Source: a virus. Taken from it: 24,378 nucleotides of DNA. A model generated the notes under the pieces. That model saw only the letters and a program-made list of their open reading frames with translations. It did no database searches and was not told the origin of the DNA. This document shows, piece by piece, positions 12,497 to 20,787 of this stretch (positions are counted from its first letter, which is position 1; each line of letters begins with the position of its first letter). Position numbers and translations under genes: made by a program. The stretch lies in IMG/VR virus record IMGVR_UViG_3300037189_013737, positions 1 through 24,378 of that record; one strand, given 5' to 3'.

Positions 12497-13705
12497 TTAG
12501 AGCCCAGTCGCGCTCGTTGAGCAAGGCAGCGGAATGCCGTCAAACGGGCAACGCTTGTAGAGGACAGGCAACACGTTTTGCGGCCGGATCGGCTGGATAG
12601 CCCGGCTGATCTGGTAGATGTGCTGACCGTAGTCTCCGTAGAGGTTACAGTCATTGTCCCTGAAGTAAGTCCACTCTAATTCGCCCATTGCGAGCTGTGG
12701 AGCAAACTTAAAGGTGCCCTCGCCAGTGTAGGTCTCAGGGACAAGACGCTTAAACGCATCACCCGCGATGATGAATCCGACTTCGTAAGGCGCCGCGACC
12801 CAAGCAGGATTCCGTCGTTGAGCAAAACCGTTAGTAACCGCCGTGGAGACGATTGGGTTAACCAAAACAAGGTTGCCAGACCCATCAAACCCGGTCGCAC
12901 GCAGCGGCTGCTGGTCGATCCCGAATGCAAAGCCACGGTATCCTTGGAATTGATAGCCCGAGATCGACTCCTCACCCAGCTTAAAGCTACCGGCAGAGAG
13001 ATACAGCAAGTCTTCCTTGACATCGGCGTCGTTGCGAAGGTTTTCGATCGCGTCGGCGCTCAACATGACTTGGAAGAACTCACCTTCCTTGGCGGCAAAA
13101 GGCTCGGCGAGCATTTCTTCGCGAAGGAACGTACCCAACTTGTAGAGGGTCTTGAAGTTCAAAGGGCCATCAGGCAGCGTCTGAGCAAACTGCGTGTTGA
13201 TGTTCTGCATATCCCCCGTGAGGTTCGTGCCGAACGAAGCGCCGGTGTTAACGACGTACTTCACACCGGACTGGATCAGGTACTGATACCGAATGTCCGC
13301 ATTGATAATCTGAAGGATGCTCTTTTCAAGCGAGACTTGCGCTTGAAGATAGCTGCCCTTAAAGGCCGTCCGGGCCTGTTTCACACAAACACGAGGACCA
13401 GCCCCGCGCAGTGTTTGCAGTTGGAACTGGTATTCAGTGGAGCCAACAACGTCAGGAGTTGCACCCACGCCGCAAAGCGTGGTGTCGTTCACGAAGGTTG
13501 GAGCAGCCAAAGAAGCAGCCGGAACGGCCATTTCCTCAATCACAGAACGGACTACATCAGACACATTCGGCAGAGTGCCGCCGTCAATGGAGTTGATATA
13601 GGGAGATTTTCGGGCAAGAACGCGAGCGATCTGACCAATGATACGATTTACGTCTTTGCTGGCGAAATTTTGGATAGTCGCCAACGGAATACAATTGTTA
13701 GGCAT
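12497..13705 (-). CDS. Major capsid protein candidate
   Basis: 402 residues. It follows portal and scaffold-like genes in order and has a size, composition and layout typical of HK97-fold capsid proteins. Examples are LARKSPYINSIDGGTLPNVS near the N-terminus, then SLEKSILQIINADIRYQYLIQ (a long helix), a GEFFQVMLSADAIENLR segment and FIIAGDAFKRLVPETYTGEG near the C-terminus. Several cysteines occur (C5, C78, C106 and more near the C-terminus), which is more than usual for a capsid protein. The upstream region is hairpin-rich and the ATG is partly paired in a 9-bp stem. Assignment rests on genome position and general character rather than a recognised family motif. Confidence 0.75.
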   Translation of the reverse strand: MPNNCIPLATIQNFASKDVNRIIGQIARVLARKSPYINSIDGGTLPNVSDVVRSVIEEMAVPAASLAAPTFVNDTTLCGVGATPDVVGSTEYQFQLQTLRGAGPRVCVKQARTAFKGSYLQAQVSLEKSILQIINADIRYQYLIQSGVKYVVNTGASFGTNLTGDMQNINTQFAQTLPDGPLNFKTLYKLGTFLREEMLAEPFAAKEGEFFQVMLSADAIENLRNDADVKEDLLYLSAGSFKLGEESISGYQFQGYRGFAFGIDQQPLRATGFDGSGNLVLVNPIVSTAVTNGFAQRRNPAWVAAPYEVGFIIAGDAFKRLVPETYTGEGTFKFAPQLAMGELEWTYFRDNDCNLYGDYGQHIYQISRAIQPIRPQNVLPVLYKRCPFDGIPLPCSTSATGL

Positions 13706-13735
13706 AACGAGTTACTGATTGTCTTGAACTCGTTA
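13705..13735 (-). promoter_or_regulatory. Hairpin abutting and pairing the capsid start codon
   Basis: Perfect 8-bp arms AACGAGTT (13706-13713) and AACTCGTT (13727-13734) enclose a 13-nt loop. Position 13705, the A of the capsid ATG on the minus strand, can extend the stem by one pair with 13735. The ribosome-binding region is therefore inside the structure and has no Shine-Dalgarno motif. This has the geometry of a translational operator. Confidence 0.6.
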
Positions 13736-13942
13736 CCCGCCCACTCAGGCAAACAACAAGTCCAAGGGAGAACGACCAATTTGCTTGGTAGTTCAATGTT
13801 TGGTGATTTGTTGCCCACGTCGGCTGAGCGATTTGACGACCTTTTTCGGTTTACGTCCGAAAACGTGCTGCATACGGAGCAGCAACACCGAGTTGCAATA
13901 GGTTTTAGCCTATGTTTTAAGATGTGCAATTATTTTTTTCAC
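13706..13942 (-). promoter_or_regulatory. Hairpin-rich leader between a glycosyltransferase gene and the capsid gene
   Basis: This 237-nt region is the longest gene-free stretch. Besides the start-codon hairpin it contains ACCAA/TTGGT (13775-13779 with 13785-13789), TTTTCGG/CCGAAAA (13843-13849 with 13857-13863) and TGCTGC/GCAGCA (13866-13871 with 13879-13884). It also contains ATAGG/CCTAT (13898-13902 with 13909-13913), nested inside TTGCA/TGCAA (13893-13897 with 13925-13929). No convincing -35/-10 promoter pair was found. The region probably carries capsid-gene regulation (promoter, processing sites or structured leader). Confidence 0.5.
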
Positions 13943-14527
13943 TCAACTTACAACTTGATTCAAATTATTTTCCCAAATCAAGGCCATGCCTGAAGACTTT
14001 GGATTGTCGTTTGTTCGATTTGCGTGAACAACCAATTCAATGTTTGTTGGATCAATTCCAAGAATACTTGACTCAAACCTAACACCCTGACAATCAACCA
14101 AATCTTCACTCAAGTACTTATTGAGTATATATTGAGAATTTTCTGCAGAAACATAAAAAAGATATGGTTTTTCTGAAGATAGCACCATTGGCTTTCCAAG
14201 ATTTGCAGCAGACTCTGGAGTGAACCCAATGTTCACAACGTCGTAATCAGACATCCACCCTCCTCCAGATGCATGGAGGGCGCACCACCTAATGAATCGA
14301 GCAACAATCAAATCAAACTGATTGCGGAGAGAATCTACATGTCTCAACTCGCCAACCAGCTTTTGAAGCATCTTGTTGTATCTTTGAGAGACTTGAGCGT
14401 GGCTTCTGTTGAGCATCACCGGTTCCCACCCGTAATGAGCCCAAGATGTCTTCCAAATGTTCGCGCACGCAAACTCTTCTTCCTGCCTTATTGTTGGAAT
14501 TGATTGATAGTATGAATAGATCTTCAT
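13943..14527 (-). CDS. GT32-like glycosyltransferase with DXD motif
   Basis: 194 residues from ATG at 14527, 1 nt after the upstream stop; a longer frame exists but its extra N-terminus overlaps the preceding glycosyltransferase. Features: MKIYSYYQSIPT at the start, a central ARFIRWCALHASGGGWMSDYDVVN (76-99) matching the R..AL...GG.Y.D.D pattern of DXD sugar transferases, with D94/D96 as the probable metal and nucleotide-sugar ligands. The remainder (VLSSEKPYLFYVS, NQYIL-like helix, HANRTNDNP) is compact. It sits between another glycosyltransferase and the major capsid gene, an unusual place. Retaining GT-A type chemistry is expected; donor and acceptor are unknown. Confidence 0.75.
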   Translation of the reverse strand: MKIYSYYQSIPTIRQEEEFACANIWKTSWAHYGWEPVMLNRSHAQVSQRYNKMLQKLVGELRHVDSLRNQFDLIVARFIRWCALHASGGGWMSDYDVVNIGFTPESAANLGKPMVLSSEKPYLFYVSAENSQYILNKYLSEDLVDCQGVRFESSILGIDPTNIELVVHANRTNDNPKSSGMALIWENNLNQVVS

Positions 14528-14528
14528 T

Positions 14529-15572
14529 TTAGTACGCTTTATATCCAACGTGAGCCAGAGGAATCCCAAGATCCACATGAGGTTGGTGGCCGCATTCTTT
14601 TGCTCTACGGCAAAACGCAATATCTTCACCGGATCCATCATCCCCGGGCTTGAAGTAGTTAAATGGCATCTCTGGGTTTACTGACTTCAAATCCGGGAAC
14701 CTTTCTCGAATGGCGTCAAAAACTTTTCGGTGAATCAGCATGGCTCCAGCCCCAAGCCAATCAACCGGCACGACCTTATCAGCAAACGCTTTTGCGTCAG
14801 CCGCCAAAGACTGGTTTGAGCACATGAGTTTTCCGCCTTCCTGCCGGCCGAAATAAGCGCCACCCACAAGCATTTTCCCGGCCCCGACGAGACGATGTAG
14901 CACATGGCGCTGTAGAGGCTGGTCCAGCGCCGTCCTTGCGCTCGCAACCCACGACTTGTACCAAGCAGATCGCCCAATTGCCGGTATGATGTCGTCGTCG
15001 AGCATGAAAAGCCATTTGGCGTCCGTCTCAAGGAACTTTGCAGCGATCGCGTTGCGAGAATTGTAAATCATCGCGTCGCCAAAGACCAAATCGAACCGGA
15101 TCTGGTCTTTCCCGAAATCCAAAGCCATAGCAACCAGCGCCATCGTCGTCACCGGGTTGCTGGTCTTGTACCAAGGGAGCCCCACGAAGATGTCCCGTCC
15201 GACAAACTCTGTTCGATACGAAGGACACCCACCGCGATCGTGGGTCACAACAATCTGCGGAGGCTCAATTTCCTGCAAGACCGGCTCTACTGCTGGATCT
15301 TGAGCCGTTTTTTGCAAATTTTTTGCAATTTCAACAGGGATTTTCTGGCTTTCCTCGGTTTCAACGCGGGCAAGGATGGCTTCAATTGAGTCTTGCTTTT
15401 GCTTTTTAGGCCTTGGTTTTTCTTTGCTCATTTCCGTATTTTCAAGTGGTTGAACGCGGTTCACTGGGCGTCCATCAAGGCTCGTGTGCCTTTGGATTGG
15501 AGTCTGGAATGGATTGGCAGAATCAAGTGCAGCAAGCGTGCGGCGCTCCATCGGGGAGTTTTTCTCTTCCAT
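14529..15572 (-). CDS. GT-A type glycosyltransferase with disordered N-terminal extension
   Basis: 347 residues. Residues 1-105 are charged and Pro/Gln/Lys-rich (KEKPRPKKQKQDSIEAILAR), probably disordered. The catalytic region follows: NSRNAIAAKFLETDAKWLFM then LDDDIIPAIG (191-200) with a DXD-type metal site, GGAYFGRQEGGKLM, VDWLGAGAMLIHRKVFDAI (270-288) and the acceptor-side GSGEDIAFCRRAKECG (313-328), ending in LAHVGYKAY. This is the GT2-like pattern seen in phage-encoded glycosyltransferases. It begins 2 nt after the scaffold candidate and is followed at once by the GT32-like gene. A long flexible N-terminal tail could tether it to a virion protein or a host partner, but that is inference. 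Confidence 0.88.
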   Translation of the reverse strand: MEEKNSPMERRTLAALDSANPFQTPIQRHTSLDGRPVNRVQPLENTEMSKEKPRPKKQKQDSIEAILARVETEESQKIPVEIAKNLQKTAQDPAVEPVLQEIEPPQIVVTHDRGGCPSYRTEFVGRDIFVGLPWYKTSNPVTTMALVAMALDFGKDQIRFDLVFGDAMIYNSRNAIAAKFLETDAKWLFMLDDDIIPAIGRSAWYKSWVASARTALDQPLQRHVLHRLVGAGKMLVGGAYFGRQEGGKLMCSNQSLAADAKAFADKVVPVDWLGAGAMLIHRKVFDAIRERFPDLKSVNPEMPFNYFKPGDDGSGEDIAFCRRAKECGHQPHVDLGIPLAHVGYKAY

Positions 15573-15574
15573 GA

Positions 15575-16882
15575 TTAAGCGCCAGCTTCATCCAATCCGA
15601 GGTCAATTGCGGCAGACGAATCCATCTTGATTCGATCCGATAGCGAGGACTTTGCAGGAGCCTGCCCCTGAATGCTCGATTTTGGCATGCGCCCAGACTG
15701 TTTAAGCATTGAGTTCTCCTTCATCAGGGCATCAATTTGCTTCTGCATTTGAGCCCTCGACGCCTGCTCAACTTTTAACTGATCCACAAGCACATGCGAC
15801 ATCACCGCCGCTGTGGTCACCGCTGCGCGTTCCTCGGCCGACTTTGCATTGTACGCAGACCTGAATTTGTCAGAGAGATCATCCACTCGGGCGTTGTGGG
15901 CCTGAATCTTCTGGATCTGTTCAGGTGTGGCGTTTGCGGGGACCTCTTGATACCTTGCCCACGGGTGATCTTTGGTGATCGTTTCAACGTAACGATTCAC
16001 CGATTCAACATCCTTAACGGTGCGTTCGTGCGACTCCTTCTGGCGCTGCTCCATCCACTCCTGCTGCTTTTGCGTAGACAGCTCGAGATCTTTCTCCCGG
16101 TTGGATTCAATGTCCTCAATCCCAGCCAAAGCGTTGTTGATCCGCTGGGCGTCCACAAACCCATCTTCAGACGCTGCCAACTTGTCGATGATATTCCGCT
16201 TCCACCAAGCCTTTTCTACTTTGTGCGGGCCCCCAGTGTCTTCAATTGCTTTTATGATTTCGTCGGACGCTTTGTGTTTTTTCAGCAGCCCGTAGATATT
16301 TTCCGACAAGTCTTTCATCGGTTTGTCGTACTTCGACTTGAATTCAGGATCGTTTTTCAGGTCAAAAGTTGCCCGAAACTCACGAAGCTCCTCGTAGTCC
16401 TCAGGAAGTTGGCGAGTCTTTTCTTGGTCAGCGACCTTCTGACGCAATGTCTCCAGCTCGGCTGCGTATTTCCTTGCAGAAACCGCGCTTTCGTTGGCTT
16501 TTGATGTCAGCTTTCGCCAATTTGACTGCTGTTTCTCTGACATGTTCGGAGGCATGTCGATCGCTGCAATCTCAGGGTCCAAATCGGCTGGCTGTTGCTG
16601 CTGCCCTGCCGGATCTTGAATCGGATCCGCTGTTGCGTTCGGATTTGCAAAGGTGCCATCAGCATTCCTTGCAGGCTGAGTGTTGTTAGAGTTTTGCTCT
16701 CCAATGTTCCTCGAGAAATCGTTGGTATCATCTAATACCGACGCTGCCTCTGCGGCATCCAACGCCGAATCGATCACATCGAGATCGCTTTGCGACGGCG
16801 TGTCGGCATCGAGCCTTTCAGCGCCTCCATCTGGGTTTGCCACATTGTATTCAGGCACCGTCAATTCATCTGCGTTTGGCAT
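15575..16882 (-). CDS. Scaffold-like head assembly protein
   Basis: 435 residues. The N-terminal ~110 residues are acidic and Asn/Gln/Asp/Pro-rich, hence probably disordered (MPNADELTVPEYNVANPDGG...). They are followed by a helical, coiled-coil-prone core (ARKYAAELETLRQKVADQEK near 137-156, LSTQKQQEWMEQRQKESHER near 268-287) and a helical C-terminal part (QMQKQIDALMKENSMLKQSG). No cysteine is seen. Size, acidity, helix content and placement between portal and major capsid genes are typical of scaffold proteins, which guide procapsid assembly and are then lost. The A/T-rich leader before the ATG has no Shine-Dalgarno motif. Confidence 0.8.
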   Translation of the reverse strand: MPNADELTVPEYNVANPDGGAERLDADTPSQSDLDVIDSALDAAEAASVLDDTNDFSRNIGEQNSNNTQPARNADGTFANPNATADPIQDPAGQQQQPADLDPEIAAIDMPPNMSEKQQSNWRKLTSKANESAVSARKYAAELETLRQKVADQEKTRQLPEDYEELREFRATFDLKNDPEFKSKYDKPMKDLSENIYGLLKKHKASDEIIKAIEDTGGPHKVEKAWWKRNIIDKLAASEDGFVDAQRINNALAGIEDIESNREKDLELSTQKQQEWMEQRQKESHERTVKDVESVNRYVETITKDHPWARYQEVPANATPEQIQKIQAHNARVDDLSDKFRSAYNAKSAEERAAVTTAAVMSHVLVDQLKVEQASRAQMQKQIDALMKENSMLKQSGRMPKSSIQGQAPAKSSLSDRIKMDSSAAIDLGLDEAGA

Positions 16883-16923
16883 AAGTATATGTTATTGTTT
16901 TTTGGGTATGTATTTTTCTGAAA

Positions 16924-17160
16924 TTACATGTTTGTGAAATTTCCAGACGCCGCATCTCCGGATTCTTGTTTTTCAGCCAGCATTGCTTCAAGCAACCCAA
17001 TGATGTGCTCGGCACCCTCCTTGTGCTTGGCCTCAAGAGCCACCGACTCAATTGTCTTTCCAAGCAGTGGAGGGATGTTTGATCTCAAAAATTGGATTAA
17101 ACGCCCTCCAGTGCTGCGGTGAAAGTCGCGAAACCTCGCTGTATCTTGTTGATTCCACAT
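16924..17160 (-). CDS. Small protein between portal and scaffold genes, unknown
   Basis: 78 residues (MWNQQDTARFRDFHRSTGGR, then IQFLRSNIPPLLGKTIESVA, LEAKHKEGAEHIIGLLEAML and a Gly/Asn-rich end). Mostly helical by appearance, with no membrane segment. It starts 3 nt after the portal stop and ends 41 nt before the scaffold candidate. An AGGA upstream of the ATG could act as a weak ribosome-binding site. Small head-module proteins in this slot are often minor capsid, completion or assembly factors; I do not recognise this one. Confidence 0.75.
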   Translation of the reverse strand: MWNQQDTARFRDFHRSTGGRLIQFLRSNIPPLLGKTIESVALEAKHKEGAEHIIGLLEAMLAEKQESGDAASGNFTNM

Positions 17161-17163
17161 AAT

Positions 17164-19560
17164 TTATCCTGCGGTTGGCGGTCTTGGTGGGTTTGCTAAC
17201 TGTTGAACTAAATTTGATTGGCTTGGATTTGCGGATCCCACTGCTTGGCCAACTTCTCTGAGCCCTGCTGCGGTTACTTGAGGTGCGCTCACAGCACCCG
17301 CTGCGGCGGGTGCAATATCTGGTGGCGGGGGAGTTCCGTGCCCTTGCGTAAGGTGTTTGTGGGCTTGCGCCAGAGCTTGCTTGTACTGTGCAAGCTGTTC
17401 TACCGGCATGCCTTTTACCTGCGCTGCTTGAATGTGATTCACGAAGTGCTCCATCGCTTTCGATAGAGGCTCAACGCCCTCTGGAGTCAACCCTCCCGGA
17501 GGAACGCTTTGAATGAGCGGCATGAGCTTCTGCACCATCGCATCAAGGTGAACCTGATCGTTATCACGCGGCGACACCGGCACGTTGTTCCCGGCCAGTA
17601 TCGATTGAAGCTCAATGATCTGCTGGCGAGTTGCCTCAATCGCCAACGCCTCAACTTGATCTTTCGGTAAAATGACTTCGTTCGCAATCGATTCTCCCAT
17701 TTTCTTGACCCAGTCGAGCTTAATGAGGGCATCCTGATTTATTTGTGGATTCCCAGTGTACCGCTGAATCAGAAGATCAAGGATCTGGCTGTCTTGAGCG
17801 GTTGTGTCGAGTAGTAATTCAGACGCAGGAGAGTAAGCCAGCATCAGGATGTCACTCGGAGGAAGATTCTTCTCAAGCATTTCCAGACAGCACTCAATTG
17901 CTTCCTCGTCGAGATGCTCAGGAACCTCGAACGGAACAAGGAAAGGAGGTAGTTCCATGTTTGATTTATCAAACACATCGACGATCTCTCGCTTAGCCCA
18001 ACTCACCTTCAATTGCCCCTGTCTGGCAAGGTCCAGTTTTGCCTTCAAATCAGCGGCTGCTTTGATGTGTTCAGGATGGCAGATCCCGCGTTGCATGCGT
18101 TCAACTCCTTGCGAGAATTGGCGTGCAAAACGCGTCATAATCCCCTGACGAAGCTGGTTTTCAATCGCTGCAACACGGTTGATTTCCGAGGCTGTTTTGT
18201 TTCCAGATCCCCCAATGTGAGGAGCCGGCAAAAACGTACCCAACTGAATCTCAGCCATGTTTGCAATGAACTGGTGAAGCTGGATGAACGAATTTACATC
18301 AACCGGCATGTTTTGAGGGATGACATCGTACCCTTCAGGGACAATTGCAACCGGGTGCTGCACCATTAGGGAAGGAGTGTTCGGCTTTGCGCTTGGCCCC
18401 TTCTTCAGTGTCATCAAAGACTTTAAATACACATCATCAATGATGAGGTTGTGGGCCTTGTCGATTGCAACGTGGGTGTTGTACAGGTCACGGCCCGCTC
18501 CCCGAGACGACATCAGGTTTCCGCTTCCAATTTCAATCGAGAAAAGACCCAAGCAATCAGACATGCGGTTATAGCGATCAACCTGCGTACAAATTTCGTC
18601 TCCGCTTTTGTCGTCAAAAAGGAATCGGGAGATTTTCCCATGCGGTTCTTTGACGAGAATCTCGCCAAGCTCGACATACTTAGCATCGTTTTCGTAAGAA
18701 GCCCCGTAGGAGCCTTCTCGCTGCCAATCTTCGTATCGGCGGGCGTCGTCATCAGAATCAAGCGTTCGGCCGGCAGGAGTGGCGTTGTTGATCGCTCTGA
18801 CTAGGTTTTTAATATTCCACCCGGCAAGGACGCTCATCGCCTCGTTCTCGAGAATAGGGAGCAGCTCTGCGATCTGATACCGGCGCTTTTTTGCCCAGAT
18901 CGGGGTAGCATCAGAAACCTGCGGAGTCTCAATCGAAAAGAACGTGTAATCCTGACGGCAAAATTCCGGCTTCCAGTCGCGCAAATCGTCCCAACTCCAA
19001 GCGCAAAACCCAAAGACGGTGTTTTCGTGGACGGTCTGAGCCAGCAAATCATCAAAACCATTCCACCCCCTGATGCATTTAGTGATGCACTCGCGAAAAA
19101 CCTTGGTCTTGTTCTCGGAATCGATCGATTCAATCGGGAATTTTGAAAACGTCAGCGTGGACGATTGCTCAATCACTTGCCGAAATGGCGGTTGCAACCG
19201 ACTGCACATCGTTGAGATAAACCCTGTGGAGCGATTGCTCCTCCAAGCCTGTCCCATCGATTCAAGTTTTTTTGGAGAATAGGGAGTCTCATTGTTGAGC
19301 TTCTTTTGAATTAGTTGGTTCTTCCGGTTGCGCTCAACATTTTGCTGCTTCAGCCGCCGGTAGGCACTGTGCGCCTGCGCTGCATCTTTAAATGTCCTCC
19401 GAACTTGAAGTGTCTTTTCATCAACCGTGTCGTTCGATCCTATTGTCGGGTTGACGACATCTAAATCAAGGATCCGAGGTTTCTCGTGATGATCGTGAAC
19501 CCGGGGCGCCTTGTCGGCGACCGCGTTGGTAATATTGGGATTGAAGGGCTTTGTGGCCAT
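17164..19560 (-). CDS. Portal protein (T7-like connector family)
   Basis: 798 residues. The portal is the dodecameric ring at one capsid vertex through which DNA enters and exits. The N-terminal part (MATKPFNPNITNAVADKAPR...) and a central region with long helices precede the characteristic GNKTASEINRV (453-463), reminiscent of the T-A-S/T-E motif in podovirus head-tail connectors, and the helical region after it (RQGIMTRFARQFSQGVERMQ). The C-terminal ~65 residues are Pro/Ala/Gln-rich (GTPPPPDIAPAAAGAVS), a likely flexible tail. It is longer than T7 gp8 (about 536 residues), partly because of N- and C-terminal extensions. It starts 1 nt after the cysteine-rich 192-residue gene. Terminase genes, usually close by, were not found in the window. 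Confidence 0.85.
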   Translation of the reverse strand: MATKPFNPNITNAVADKAPRVHDHHEKPRILDLDVVNPTIGSNDTVDEKTLQVRRTFKDAAQAHSAYRRLKQQNVERNRKNQLIQKKLNNETPYSPKKLESMGQAWRSNRSTGFISTMCSRLQPPFRQVIEQSSTLTFSKFPIESIDSENKTKVFRECITKCIRGWNGFDDLLAQTVHENTVFGFCAWSWDDLRDWKPEFCRQDYTFFSIETPQVSDATPIWAKKRRYQIAELLPILENEAMSVLAGWNIKNLVRAINNATPAGRTLDSDDDARRYEDWQREGSYGASYENDAKYVELGEILVKEPHGKISRFLFDDKSGDEICTQVDRYNRMSDCLGLFSIEIGSGNLMSSRGAGRDLYNTHVAIDKAHNLIIDDVYLKSLMTLKKGPSAKPNTPSLMVQHPVAIVPEGYDVIPQNMPVDVNSFIQLHQFIANMAEIQLGTFLPAPHIGGSGNKTASEINRVAAIENQLRQGIMTRFARQFSQGVERMQRGICHPEHIKAAADLKAKLDLARQGQLKVSWAKREIVDVFDKSNMELPPFLVPFEVPEHLDEEAIECCLEMLEKNLPPSDILMLAYSPASELLLDTTAQDSQILDLLIQRYTGNPQINQDALIKLDWVKKMGESIANEVILPKDQVEALAIEATRQQIIELQSILAGNNVPVSPRDNDQVHLDAMVQKLMPLIQSVPPGGLTPEGVEPLSKAMEHFVNHIQAAQVKGMPVEQLAQYKQALAQAHKHLTQGHGTPPPPDIAPAAAGAVSAPQVTAAGLREVGQAVGSANPSQSNLVQQLANPPRPPTAG

Positions 19561-19561
19561 A

Positions 19562-20140
19562 TTAAGGTGTCACCCAACAGTAGTCGGGGAGGTTGGCTGA
19601 TTTTTGTAAGGCATCTCTATCAAGAAAAATAGCAGTGCGATTGTCGTGCCGCATGAGACGGCACCCACCAAGAACGGCGCTTGATTGGGTGTCTCGAGCC
19701 TGACGAACGGACGCACAAAGGCGGTCAGTAGAAACAACGCATGAGGAACACCCCCCGCGCCAATTGACGTTCTCAGAGCACCCACGGCAGACCTTTGCCC
19801 GCTCTTCCGCCAAGTCGTCTGGGACAAGCGGATTAGGTTCTGTGCTTTGAAGGATGTTCCGGGCCCAAACACCAATGTCCTGCATGAGTTCCCCAGACAC
19901 AGTCAACGGGTTCACAGAAGTAATCGTGACCATGTCCACTCCGTGGCAGTACATTGGCCAGTTCGAGCAGAGATACGAGTTAACGTCTCCCTCAACATCG
20001 CCAATCGGTAAATGATTCTCGGCCCTGTAATGCTCAACAGCCTTCAAAAGGTCGTCATACGAATACCCCTGTAGGCGAATATCAGACTGGTAATAGTGCC
20101 ATCCCCCGGGAGGGATCATGCCCATGATTGGTTTTGCCAT
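19562..20140 (-). CDS. Cysteine-rich phage protein, probable zinc site
   Basis: 192 residues. The start MAKPIMGMIPPGGWHYYQSD and the block NHLPIGDVEGDVNSYLCSNW, with a second cysteine at C65, look like a conserved phage family I have seen but cannot name. The C-terminal half has C118-RG-C121, C131-SS-C134, C142, C160 and C188, enough for one zinc ribbon or two small sites. LGGCRLMRHDNRTAIFLDRD lies between them. The ATG overlaps the stop of the Gp88-like gene by one base (TAATG) and the portal gene follows after 1 nt. Position immediately before the portal suggests a packaging or head-assembly link, but the product is not recognised as a terminase. Confidence 0.75.
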   Translation of the reverse strand: MAKPIMGMIPPGGWHYYQSDIRLQGYSYDDLLKAVEHYRAENHLPIGDVEGDVNSYLCSNWPMYCHGVDMVTITSVNPLTVSGELMQDIGVWARNILQSTEPNPLVPDDLAEERAKVCRGCSENVNWRGGCSSCVVSTDRLCASVRQARDTQSSAVLGGCRLMRHDNRTAIFLDRDALQKSANLPDYCWVTP

Positions 20141-20787
20141 TACCGTGCCTTTTTCTTTGTGAAGTTTTCAAGCAATGCAAACGGGCTTTTCCCGTAAGCG
20201 GCGAGGCGATCATCGGTATCAATCTCCAAGCCAAGCCGCTGCGCCTCTTCTTCACTCCAAACAACCTGTGCGTACTTTAAATTGTGCTGCTTTATAAGCG
20301 CATCCTGTTTTCCTCCTACCGACGCCTGAAGTTCAAAATTGGCGGGAATCTCTGCAATTCGGTTAACCCAGAAAGAAACGGATTTTGTGAATGCCCAAAA
20401 ATGAACATCCGGGTGTCTGGAGGCAAAGAGCAACCAGCCGTCAAAATACGCTTGTGAAAAAAAGTCTCCCGCTGCGTGAGTGCGAACTAGCCGAGCCTTT
20501 TTTGGGAGGCACTCTAGTACGTCCGCCACTTCTTCTGGGGTCTTTCCTTTTACTGCATCAAAGTTGCACCATAGCCTCTCCCTTACACTTGGGTATCGCT
20601 CGGTCATTGCGCTATAGCAGCGAAACTTTTGCTTTGGACCGTGCGTGATTGTGCCGGTAACCCTGTCCGCTTTTGACAAACACGCTTCAGCAGATGGACA
20701 CGTCCACCCACTAGGAAGGTTCCAAGCGTAGGCGCTAGGGTCAAACAGGTATCGGTTAGCTTTTGTGAACGCCGGGATCATAATCAC
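20140..20787 (-). CDS. Gp88-family phage protein
   Basis: 215 residues from GTG 20787 (GTGA overlap with the preceding stop); ATG two codons later is also possible. The pattern matches the phage Gene-product-88 family as I know it: cysteines C30, C36, C57 and C74, the segment ERLWCNFDAVKGKTPEEV and the conserved RLVRTHAAGDFFSQAYFDGW (99-118), then HFWAFTKSVSFW. Family function is not established to my knowledge; the clustered cysteines suggest metal or Fe-S binding. It stands between the ParB-domain gene and the cysteine-rich gene before the portal. Family assignment is moderate and function unknown. Confidence 0.75.
   Translation of the reverse strand: MIMIPAFTKANRYLFDPSAYAWNLPSGWTCPSAEACLSKADRVTGTITHGPKQKFRCYSAMTERYPSVRERLWCNFDAVKGKTPEEVADVLECLPKKARLVRTHAAGDFFSQAYFDGWLLFASRHPDVHFWAFTKSVSFWVNRIAEIPANFELQASVGGKQDALIKQHNLKYAQVVWSEEEAQRLGLEIDTDDRLAAYGKSPFALLENFTKKKAR

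Noticed and set aside
13648-13929. 93-residue minus-strand frame in the capsid leader
   Set aside because: It overlaps the capsid start by 58 nt, has Arg/Ser/Cys-rich composition and covers the hairpins. A structured leader explains the region better.
12818-13993. 391-residue open frame on the plus strand opposite the capsid gene
   Set aside because: It mirrors the capsid gene and runs across its leader. It has no family motif and no ribosome-binding site, and every other supported gene is on the minus strand.
15794-16504. 236-residue plus-strand frame opposite the scaffold candidate
   Set aside because: Composition is that of a reverse-strand shadow (Phe/Leu/Arg/Cys-rich), with no motif and no neighbours on that strand.
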